Source: Heliocidaris erythrogramma
Lineage: Eukaryota; Echinodermata; Echinoidea; Camarodonta; Echinometridae
Assembly (NCBI GenBank): GCA_025617745.1
Contig: CM046871.1
Location: forward strand, 33,611,579 to 33,675,578
Reading direction: 5' to 3'
DNA: 64,000 nt
Under the pieces are notes generated by a model, which worked only from the letters and a program-made list of their open reading frames with translations, searched no databases and was not told the DNA's origin. Positions 13,401 to 25,400 of this stretch are shown in pieces. Position 1 is the first letter of the stretch. Each line of letters starts with the position of its first letter. Both the position numbers and the translations under genes were made by a program.

Positions 13401-16400
13401 ATTGTTTCTCTCAACCCAGGTATTACAGTAAGTGGGAAAATCAAATCAAATCAAATCAAATCAAATCACATCAACTCAACTCAAATCAAATCAAATAACA
13501 TCAACTCAAATCAACTCAATTCAAATCAAATCAAATCAGATCAAATCAATTGCAGAGGACTAACCTTGAGGAAGACCTTCTTGGTTCCGAGCTGCCAGTC
13601 TTCACCCTGGAGGAAAGCCTTTCCAATCTTCTTACAGGCAGCCATGCAGTCCTCCTTATGAGATGGTTTGATCCCTGGTACCAACATCCTGTAACGGTCT
13701 ACAAACTCAGAGAACGTGTGACGGATTGGGTAACCAGCCCGTCGGATCCTGAATAAAATAAAATCACATTTGGCAATATGTCACTCAGATCAGAGTCTTC
13801 AATATCCTTAACACAGTACAAAAGGTTTTAGATTATTGGACAAGTGGGATGAATAAACTTTTCTTTTTAGATGAATAGTTTTGCATGTATGTCCCTCACT
13901 GTAGATTCTTTCAAATTTAGCACACATGAAAAGGATCTCAACTAAAGTTTTGATATGAGTGTAAATCTAAGAAGTACTTAAAAGGTGAATCCCTGTTTTG
14001 TAAATAACAGAGCAAATTATACATGATTCTCGGGGGGGGGGGGGGGGTGTTTAAAAAGTTAAAATGATAAGGTCTTTTGTATGACACAAATGACTTCTAT
14101 CATCACATATACACAGTTAAAATTTAAGATTCCCATATTTGCTTTGTCTAAAACAACAATTTTCTTTCAAAATATCTCCTAACATTTGCTGAATTTAAAG
14201 GAATACAAGAAGTCTAATTACCTGATAGTTTCCATCATGCCAGAGTATCTGAGCTGCCTTATAACAAGATCTCTTTCAAAATCCTGTAGAATTAAAGAGA
14301 AGAAGAATTATGTCATGTAAAATTATCAAGCAGGACAGTTATTGACAAAGAAATGTTCAATATAGCAAACAAATAGTATTACACAAAGCAGCTACATGTT
14401 TTGAAAAAGATCAAAAAAAAAAAGATCAAGCTTACAGTGAGCTTTATACTGTTAGATAACAAAACAAAGTCAAGGAACTAAGCCCATCTACTCACATTGG
14501 GCTGCTTGTGCTCATTTGGCTTGATGCAGCGGACAAAGAATGGCTGACAGGCTCCCAGGGTGGTCATCAGAAGATCCAAAGACTTCTTGAACTGTGCTCC
14601 TAGCGTCGGTGACTTCTTGCGTGTCTCTGTGGTCCCTGAGAGGTCCGCTTTGAACAGTGTCTTGAGGAAATTGTTCTGGCTGGTGCGGATGAGCTGAATG
14701 AAGTCAGGGCTGAAGGTGTCACGATTCTTGTCTAGGAAACCTGTAGTGAGTAAGCCAAGGCAAACAGCCAAGGCAAACATCAATTAGGAGTTTATTTCAT
14801 TCACCATCAAGGAGTAGTATAATGTATATACTTTAGGCACAAAGGAAATTTCCATTGAGATATCATCATACAAGACCCTACATTTTTGTTGCATAGCATA
14901 AGAAATAATAACATAAAAATAATCTGTTCTTGTTCAGCACATATCACATTAAGATATGACATCCCGCAGCACTTCAAAAGAGCTTTGGAAATTATTAACC
15001 CAGCTTTACCCCCAGCATCTCTCATCAGCACACAGAACATTGACTTATCCACTAAACTAAAACACCTCAACATGGGCAAGGTGGAGCTTTGATGATTAAT
15101 GGATCAATAGGAAGGGAGGTTTCAACCTGTCCTGGTGAAAGTGGGTCAAAGACACCTACCTGTGGCTTCATAGTAGACAGTTCCTGCGAAGTGTTTGATA
15201 CCAAAGAGAGTACCCCTGGCTGAGGCTGCACTGATGTAAAGCTTGTTCTTGGAGTGTTGCTTGTTGAGTTTTGCCAACATGGTCTCATCAGATCCCTGGA
15301 TAGTAAAAGCCAAAAACACAATTCCATTTTCAAGGGCTACTTTGAAACAAAAACAAGCAAGTATGCTTTTGAGACAGTTGTCCTTACTGATGCTGTTTAA
15401 TTAAAAACGTATTGCATGAGGACGTAAGCGATTGACCTATTGTACCTCTCTTGGCTCAACTCTTTTTTCAAGATTTAAATTCCACTCTTACACCTGACTG
15501 TTACACATATATACATAAGGGGGAATGCCTAGAGGCTCTTCTTTCACCCAACTTGCCATTCATGTAAATGCAAAAGGCTTCCATTTTGCGGTGGCAGATT
15601 TTTAGACCATTTAGTTTGTCATGTCTGAACGTGGCTTTAGAGACCTACCTTGGGGAAGCGAGACTCCTCATCAACCAGCGCAATGATGTTCATGGGCTTG
15701 ACAGCAATCAGGTCCAGTGTTTCCTGGTTATCAACAAACTTGATATGCTGCCACTTGATTCCTTCTCGATCATACTCCTCCTGCAGGCGGGACATTGATA
15801 CAGAGAATGAATTCACGGGAGAATCACAGCATAATTAAATAGGTCTAAGCTATCCATACTTTAAATAAAAACAAAAAACACAAGTGTATGCTGTAAGAAA
15901 ATGTAAAACTAAGAAAAGAACATGATTACAAATTGAAATAATTTTTCTTGAAATTTGGCAACTAAAATTCCTTTTTTTTTCTATTTACTTTTTGATGGGG
16001 AGGGGGCAAGTGGTACGATGATACCTTTAGTCTATACTAAAAGTTAAAGCATGTTGAATTCAGACTCTAACATGTATTACAATGACAGTTATGCAACATT
16101 TATGAAAAAAATGTACACAAGTATATTATGTACCTGTTCCAGTTTGAATATGTGCCTCACAAAGAACTGCTGCAGATTCTCATTTGCGTAGTTGATGCAC
16201 ATCTGTTCAAAGCTGTAGAAAACATAATTTATTAACAAATATTTTTTTAAATATAATGTAGTATTAATGATCCAAGTTTTTTTAAAGCTTGTGAGAGAAA
16301 ATAGGATCAATTGGTGTGATTTCTCCGTATTGCCATAAAACATAACACATAAAATCATCTACAGGACGGGAAGAACAGTTTCAATGATATCAAACTTAAC

Positions 16401-19400
16401 AGTTTATAAACCCGTTTTTCAAAACAGTTTCAAAACTTCGGTATAAACTGCCCTGAAATAATTGAGGATTGTACATTAACATCAGACATAGGGAGGCAAC
16501 ATATAAAAACCATGGATCCCTTCATTTGGCTGACTGATAAAAATAGTACAAACATGTTACAAATAACCAGAGACAGAAGTAAATGGAAAGCCATGATCAC
16601 CAATGTCTGGAACAGACAAGGCACTGAGCAAGCAAGCAATAATGCCTCACCTGTTCTTGCCAAAGTTCTCAAATCCAAAGATATCCAGGAGTCCGATGCT
16701 GACTCTCTTCCCTGTACTCCTGTCGTGTTCCTTGAAGGTAGCCACATTGAGCTTGCTGACGATCCAGATAAACATACGGCCATAGATGGCCTTGACAAAG
16801 GCGTCCCTCATGTCTATGGCCTTGGCATGGCTCACAGGTGAGATGATGACCTCGCCGGATGCTGTGGTAGACTTGGTGGTCAGCACTTCTTCTAGGGCCA
16901 TTTGGTTGACCTAATGGAATGGTCAAGGAATGGTCAAGGAATGGTCAATACCATTAGAAATTATCACTTTCATGGGGCATGGAGAGATGGGACTGTAATG
17001 AACTTTAATGTACTTCTGTGGAGCCAGAAAGAACTTGCTCATTATCGCTAAGCAATCGAATCCTACATATAAATCATTATTATCCCTTTTGACTTGTGTA
17101 TATATGAAATTCCTATACGTAAACTCAGAGACTTCACTTAATTTAAACAATGACCATTTTTTAGACAAATTACTATCATGAAATGCAAAAATTCACTGTT
17201 GTAATGACACCAATTTGTGGCATGGGAGATTCACTCAATTGTACACCGAACCACTCATGAAATATTTGAAAGTTGCATACACATTAAAGTTTATGGTTTT
17301 ACAGTATATAATGGAACCCTAGCTTTCAAAAGATAGTATATATTAACACAAAACAGGAATGTAATAAAAAGGAGCAATCCTACTTTTTTCATTCAAAGGT
17401 GAGTGAAACTTACAGCAAGGAGTTTGGCCACCTTGGCGGTCTGGGAGTGATCTTTGAACCCTGTTGCATCCAGGTTGGACTTCTCGATGGCAGTGTACTT
17501 GATGTTACCGAGATGCAGGATGGATGCCAAGAGCTTGAAGATATCCCAGATGTCATCATCCGTGAAGTTGAGAACCTTCATGGCTGCACGGATGGTGGAG
17601 AAGTCTTCACGATCATTCCTCCCAGGACATTCAATACAGTTACCCTAACATTTAAAGAACAATTAGACTCTCATTAAATCACATTCAGATATCAATCTGA
17701 TAAGCTTCTGCAAACTGGTTCTTTAGTGTTGGAAAGGTGATAAAGTAGATTAGAACTTCTCTATACTTATTCAGAAGTAACAAACCGTGGTTTGAATACA
17801 ATATCGAAACAATCTATCCATTTGTATTGACTGCAAGCATGTCACCAAAATGATTTCTCAGTATTGTAAAATAGATAAATATAAATATTTTGTGTAATGA
17901 CATATTCTATAACTTTTACAATATAAAGAAATCATAATGGCCTTCTAAACAGGTTAAAAACAACATGCGTTGCAAGAAACCAATACAGCTTTTTCATCAC
18001 GCACAATTAATCTACAATTAACACTGAAAAAATTGGAATAATAATGTAAATACACATAGCACTTGATCAGTAATGATAAAGGGACTGAACTGTAAAGCTA
18101 CCTGAGTGAGGTAATAGTAATCTGTTGCCTTGGTGAGTTCTAGGTCTTTTTTCTCCTGGTCCGGCATACCTGCCAGCATGCAGTAAAAGATGTGGTAGTT
18201 CCTCTCATCATTCAGCTGTTTTTTATGATAATAAAGTTGGGGTTTAAAAATAAAGTGATGTTTGATAAATAAAGCATAATTCTAAACCTCTCTTGAGCAA
18301 GAAGCAAATATCTTTTCCATTCTAAAAATGGCCTTATGGGTAATAACAAGCAAAAACGCAAAATTTTCCTTTTAAATTTTTGGGGCTATGACAAAAAACC
18401 CCAAAGAGAACAGAAATATCAAATAAAAATACACACTCAATGAACTATTTTCTATGAGGTATCGTGGTTTAGTGGATACGTCACCGGACTGTGGATCTCA
18501 TGGTTCGCGGTTCGAGTCCCGCCGCGGCACTAATGTCCTTTGGCAAGACATTAATCTACACTTGCCACTCTCCACCCAAACCTGCATTCACTGATGGCAG
18601 CGGTGGGATATGTATCCTACACCAATGAAATGACAGGTGCCTTTGATGTGCTGATTTACAGTTTAATATCATTATCCTTCCATTGCATATCAGGTGGGAC
18701 TACAAGCATTAACCAAACAGATTGTGAATTTCAACACATTATTTGATATCATTATAATCAACATCATAATCAACATCATCTCTTTTACTTACCTGACTAA
18801 CAAGTCTAGACTTCTCTAGGAGATACTGGTCAATCTTGGCCCCTTCAATGACACCCCTCTCCTGAAAGTGAATGTCAATGTACTTTCCAAAGCGACTTGA
18901 GTTGTCATTTCTGATCGTCTTGGCATTTCCAAAGGCTGCAAAAAAAATGACGCAGTGGATTTAGGTATGTATTTGAATCGCCTCCTTCATTAACATGATG
19001 AAACCTAAATTGAACCTAAAGGCGCTATCACATCTTCCCGGGCAAGCCTTGCGTGTGACTTGCGGGGAACAATTTTTGCTACCCGCAGGTCCCTGCAGAT
19101 GGCCCGCAACTGACAGTACATGTACCTAGCAGGTGTGCACGCAAGTCCGATTTACCCGCAGCCAAGTTTTGAGCATGTTCAAAACTTGTTCCGGGGGAGT
19201 TGCGGGAGATTGCCCGCATAGGTCCACGCAGAACACCAGTAGGAGATCCGTAGCGGCAGCAAGTCACAGGCAGTTAACCCGCTTGATGTACGTAGGTTGC
19301 CCGTGGATCTGTGGCTATGCGTCAGAAACACGTGTCATCTGCAGGAATTCTACGAGCATAGTACGGGTGTTTTACTGGCAAGGAACGGTGTCAATACTGC

Positions 19401-22400
19401 CAACATCCGTGTAGCTGATCAGCTCTGCGGGTGTGGAGCGAGTTATACGAGCAAATTGCATGCATGCTGGTTTCTCCATCCATTCGCAACTCGCAGGCAA
19501 CTCCCACACAGGTAACACGCAGTTGTGACGCAGAAACCTCGCAGCGCCCGTCTGTCTCCCGTAATTTTGCCTGACTAATTTTCTTCTATATTTCAGCATA
19601 ACAGCACCATTCACTCCTATCCCACCAGGCAGGCATCAAACATACATTTAGTCAATCCCCGCACCGCGTTAGCACATAAATCAATCAGACATAGCGGTCC
19701 AGATATTTGGAATTCTCTTCCGCAAAATATCCGTAATTTGCAAACCCCACATTCGTTTATAATGGCCGTAAAACAAATTCTCCTTTTAAAGATGCATGAA
19801 TTCCAAGGTACATAACTCAAAGGATGCTTTTATTTATGTTTGCATTGTAATCTATGTTCTATATATTGTACTTTATTTACTATTACTTACTCATCGAAGA
19901 CTTGATATATTATTTGTCAACATTAGGGCACCCCTTCACCTTTCTGATTCCTATTTTCTGCTTCTGTTTCCCTTGTAAATTTTTTTTTCTATTCATATTT
20001 TTTGTTGTTTTTTTTATTCTATGTTATTTTGTAAATAAAGTTTGTTGTTAGTGTCATCATTAGTTATTTTCCTTTTATATGTGTTATTTACAAAATGGAA
20101 AGGTATTGCAATGCTTCCCCAGGGGGGTCTGTCCTCATTGCAAGGGGGGTATCATGCGCGACCAAAAAATCACGTAAAAAGGGTTGTTTTTCACGATCAG
20201 GCACGTTACGTACGTAACGTGAATAGGGTCTCAAAATCACCAAAAATCAAGAAAAAGGGTATCTTTTTCAAAGTGATGAATTACGCATTTAGGGTCATAC
20301 TTAGGGTCATTCAACACTAGAACAAGTTAAAATCAGTTTTAGCTGAAGTATCCCGTGAATTATGGAAGGAAAAAATATCAAAAATATCCACCAAAGTTCC
20401 AAAGGGGTAGTAAAAACTGGTATTACTTGCTTAGGGGGGTTACAAACAATTATTACTTACTTACGGTAGCAAATTACCCAACTCACGGGAAATCATGCTT
20501 ATTTAGGGTGTATTTTTTGGCACCACGTAAATACTTGCTTAGGGTGCTTTTGGTGAGTCTTTGGTCACGCATGATACCCCCCTTGCAATGAAGACAGACC
20601 CCCTTGGGAATGCTTCAAGCTTTAGCTTATATTGCCATACCTCTGCATGTTACATATTATTTGCCTTTTAATTCTGTTATTGAGTTACTCATACTTATTC
20701 TCTTTTTTTTTTGTCATAATGATCATACTATGCAATGCCATGTACCATGCAGAAATAATAAATAAATAAATAAATTAGCACGGATCACTTTCAAAGCTCT
20801 CACGCGCCACCCACGCGAATCACCCGCAGGTCACACGGACTACACGCAAGTAAAACATAAGTAGCACGCATCCAGCAGGTTAGACGCACGCGAAACTTGC
20901 AAAAAATCCTTGTCCGCACGCGAAACTTGCAAAAAATCCTTGTCTGCGCGCGGGAAAATCCCTGCATGCAACTAGCCCGCGTAGCTTGCCCGGAAAGATG
21001 TGACAGCGCCTTAACTCTAATTATGACCAGAGCCTTAACCCTGTATCTTTGAGGAAATAAATATCTCTGTGCCAAATGTCAGATCAACACAATATACATG
21101 TATATATAAAGGTAAACATAGATATCACATATGTATTGCAATGCACTCTGATGCAATGCCATGCACATGTATACAATACATAGACCAAACTTGTGTTCAA
21201 ACATTTACATTCAAGTTTTTGGATTGTTATTGACATGCCCCCAGCAAAGGAGATCTTACTGGTGTAACAGGTGTCCAAATATGGGGGTAGAGTCATTGAA
21301 AATAAAACATGAAAAGAACTACAGTACAGCTGAGCTGCAGACAAGCAACCCCCCCCCCCCCCCCCCCGATCTCTCTCTTTCCCACTCCTATCTCCCCACC
21401 TTGATTTCTCTCATTTCTCTCTCTTCATCTCTTTTTCTCTATTTATCTCTCCATTCCTCTCTCTCTCTCTCTCTCACTCTCACTCTCACTCTCAGATCTT
21501 TTTGTCTCTCTGCATCTTAAAGTTCTTCTTCCCTCTTTCCCTTCTCTCTATCCCTATCCCTCTATCTAAAACCATCTTTTGTATTATTTACAATACATGC
21601 AGAGTATGCCTTTTAGACTTCACTTCTACTACTCCACACAATGCTTATGGTAGCATCTCTAGTTAGCTGTCAGCAGGAGCCAATTTACCCACCTCCCCAC
21701 TCTCTCTCTCTCTCTCTCTCTCCCCACAACATTTTATCCGTCTTTTTGCATCGTACATTTCCTCCAAGACTTCATCAAGACTATACTACACTACACTATA
21801 CAAAGCTCATGGTAGCAGGACTTCTCGTAAGCTGTTGGCATGAGCCAATTTACCACTAGCTGTGCACATGTTTGCTTGCAATTCCAAGAAATATGCACCT
21901 TTCAATGAGCTCACTAGGAATATGCAGTGACATAGCAACATAGGGTCAAAGGTCATTGTTGTTTTGACCTAGGAGTGGAGCAACAGGTAATTTGAAACTA
22001 TGTATGGAATGCCAAATTGAATGTTGATAGCTTGAGTAGTATTTGTTGAGTTGATTTGAATCATTAAATATAGCCTAATTCTATTACTTTTGTATTCTTA
22101 AAAAATTTTGAGGTATGTTTTATATTTTTCCTACAAAACCTGGCTTTGTGTAAATAGATTTATCACTGGAAATTGGACTATGGCTACAAGACATAAATTC
22201 AGTTTGGAAGTTGAATGTAAGGACTTTTACATGTCACTTTTTAAGAGGAAACTAAACAACCAAAGCTATAAAACATATATGAAATCAAACTCACAACTGG
22301 ATACACTATAAAAAATGGAATTGAAATGAATAGGTAGGCCTCAAAATTAACAGAGGCCTAGTACACAGGTACCTCAAATTTTTTTACCCCTGATCCCCAA

Positions 22401-25400
22401 ATTCCAAACTGTCATTTCAGACCCCCAGGAAAAAAGTTCATGTGAAGCCAAGCATTTCCATTCTTATGTTACAATCAAATAGAAAGTCCAATAACGGGAT
22501 ATATGAATTTCATACAGAACAACATTCTAAAAAGGAAAATGAAATACTGAAAAGGGGAATGAACAATGTAAAAAAACTATTTACCTTCCATGATAGGGTT
22601 GGATTCTATAATCTGTTGTTCAATCCATGAGTGTTGTCCACTGACTGCGGCTAAGAACTGTAGGATCAGCTTAGCACTCTCTGTCTTTCCTGCACCGCTC
22701 TCACCACTGGGACAAGAAAGAAGCAACAAAATAAGTAATATGGTATAAGTACTTTGGTAGCATTTGCCTTAGGGCTCTTAAGTGATCAGTTCACTCTCTG
22801 TCTTTCCTGCAGTAATCTCACCATTGAAACAAGGAAAAATGATAAAATAGTAGCAAAAATATATCCATATAAAGAAGCATTCTTGCTCAGTTTTAGGATA
22901 GAAATAATTGTTAATGATTAGCTGGCAAATTGCACTTGTGGTTAGGATTTATGAGATTATCTAAACCTTAAAAGGTAAGAATTCACCTATCTTAGGCAGC
23001 GAATAATGTACTAAATGCGATTTAAATTTCAAAAGGCAAGAATTCACTTTTTTATAAGCAGCAAAAATATTCCATGTACGAAAATATCAGTAATAATTTT
23101 ATTCACACTTTAATTCAAATTATTAATGATAATTTTCAAAATGAATACATCCATCGATATTGCTTTTTAAACATATATTCTAGTTCACTATTCTCTCTTA
23201 ATGATCTTTATAATTGTCAACTGTCCGTGATAATAACACTCTGCAAACAAAACAAACCACAAGTTCAACACAACCATTCTGTGCAGCAATACTGCTTTCT
23301 TGAATTCATTTGTAAATGTTTATATTCTATTTGTACATAAAGAAAATAGTCTACTAATTAATGCTACTAATGCACTTGTCTGTAATACTACCAGACGGCA
23401 AACAAACCCAAGCACAAGGTCAACAAAAAAAACTACTACTGCTGCATGGCACATGTCTGCGTGTTGTTATTGATATCATTGTGCTACGTCTATTGAGTAC
23501 TATTGATCTACTGCTATGCAAGGGTTCCTAACTGTGCAGTAATACTCATAATACACTTTAACAGGCATGCATGCATGCAAACGATCAGGTCCCTTTTAAC
23601 CATGTAATGAGCTTGCACCTGTGATGCCCGGGAAGATGAATGGTTTTAACTTACAGGTTCCTCTTTTACTGCACACGTACACATGGGCATACACGGTCAT
23701 GTATGATATTATAGAGTCTTACGTATATGGTTTGTTTTACCAAAAGAGACTAAACAAAAACTCTTTCAGAATTATATCTCATTCAAAACAAAGTAGACTA
23801 CTTTTTGTTCAATAAGGCTATATCCTACAAGAAGTAGAATGGAAAAATGAGGGAAGAAAATAAACAAGATTAAAATATACAGGAAATAGAGAAATAAACA
23901 AAAAGACAAAATGGTGCACAGATGATTTCTCAAAGAATAATTTCATCTATAAAGCACTATTACAATCAAACTGTTGTTTCGCAGTGCTTTGGACCATTGA
24001 AAAGGATGAATTTCATTACCTGATTATAACGCACTGGTCCTTGAGCCCTCGCAACATACGATAGTAGGCATTGTCTGCGATGGCAAAGATATGAGGGGGT
24101 AGTTCCCCTATCCTCTTATCTCTGTACTGCTCAATCTGCTCTCTCATGTAGATGGGAAGGACTTGGTAAGGATTCACGGCAACGAGGATGGTTCCAGTAT
24201 ATGTCTGGTCAAGAAAAAAATTCACCGTGAACTAATATTCAGGATAATATCTTCAGAGTTACTTTTAAAGTTTGGTAGGTATAACCTTTCATCAGTTAAT
24301 TCTCACTTGGACAGAAGTGTGACTGAATCAATTGTACCTTTTCTGTAAACACATTGTAAATCATATTATAAGTTTGAATGTTCATTATGTACATCACACT
24401 GTCTCACTTAACTAACCTTGATTAGCATTTTCATTGATATACATTAAGGAAAGTTTATCAAATTATACCAAATAAAAAAAGTACAGTAAAAATTTCAAAA
24501 GTAAAACAATTATTTTTGTTGTGCATTAGATGAGCTTCACTTCTATTGAAGGAGTATATAATATAACTGCCCTTGTAACTTCATGCGGAGGTTTATTCCC
24601 ATCGCAGATATTTTTCGCCTAATTTAACAACAACAAAAATCATTAAGTCAAAATTTTTCTACTGAATGTAATTCATTGGCCACATTTGTTCACAATAAAT
24701 TGGTTGGCACAGTGGCCAATACATGACAGATTTTTAAACTTACATAGATGAAGTTGGCCTGGTATCTCATAAGCAGGTTCCTCAAGATGCCAGCCTCGTG
24801 AAGGTCACCAAGAAGAATCATATCCTCCACACCATTCACGGAGGATACGTGCATAGTACGCAGCTTCTGCGCAACTCTCTCCGACAACCAATGCTCCTAA
24901 AAAGACAACAATATTATCAGCTGAAGTGCTTAAAACTGCTTATATTTTCCCTACTTAATAAATAAAAGGGGAGGTCACAAAGCAGTGAGAATGGTAACAA
25001 TAACTAACTATAAAATCAGTACATGTAGAAAAGTTATTGGATTCAAGACATAAATGAATGAGCAACACTTACGCAATACTGTCAAACCAGAAACCTTTCG
25101 GGAATTGTTAATGATAGCCAATTTTGCAGCAAGAAACTTTCCTGAATTGCAATAATTTGCAATTAGCGTCGCTAATGTTCAACGCCGCAATCACTGCGAC
25201 TCTGCTATTGGTCAGCACTTGCTGAATAGTCCGGCTTGTTCCAAGGCGTATAACCCTGCTCAGTTCACTATTGTTGCGCGAGCACGCAGCTTTCAACATC
25301 TTCGCTTCTTAGAGGCGCTGTTCATTCAGTCGATAGATCCGCTATTGTGCCGACAAAAGGAGTTTGTACAAGCTCTTCGATTATTTTAGCATGCCCGGAT

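Larger units (their letters stand above)
19020..21011. mobile_element. Non-autonomous PIF/Harbinger-like DNA transposon (~2 kb) in the intron between myosin exons 5 and 6
   Basis: The terminal inverted repeats start aggcgctatcacatctt on the left and, reverse-complemented, aggcgctgtcacatctt on the right. They match over about 30 bp with a few mismatches. Each end is flanked by TAA (19017-19019 and 21012-21014), the TWA-type 3-bp duplication of PIF/Harbinger elements. No transposase is visible. The interior holds a LINE 3' end and, within that, another MITE. Confidence 0.75.

Noticed and set aside
18456-18530. Functional tRNA gene (good B box, tRNA-like folding)
   Set aside because: The 5' acceptor strand does not pair with the 3' strand, and the downstream body is shared with other SINE copies.
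21161-21520. 119-codon plus-strand frame rich in Ser and Leu
   Set aside because: It runs through a poly-C tract and CT microsatellite; low complexity, no motif.
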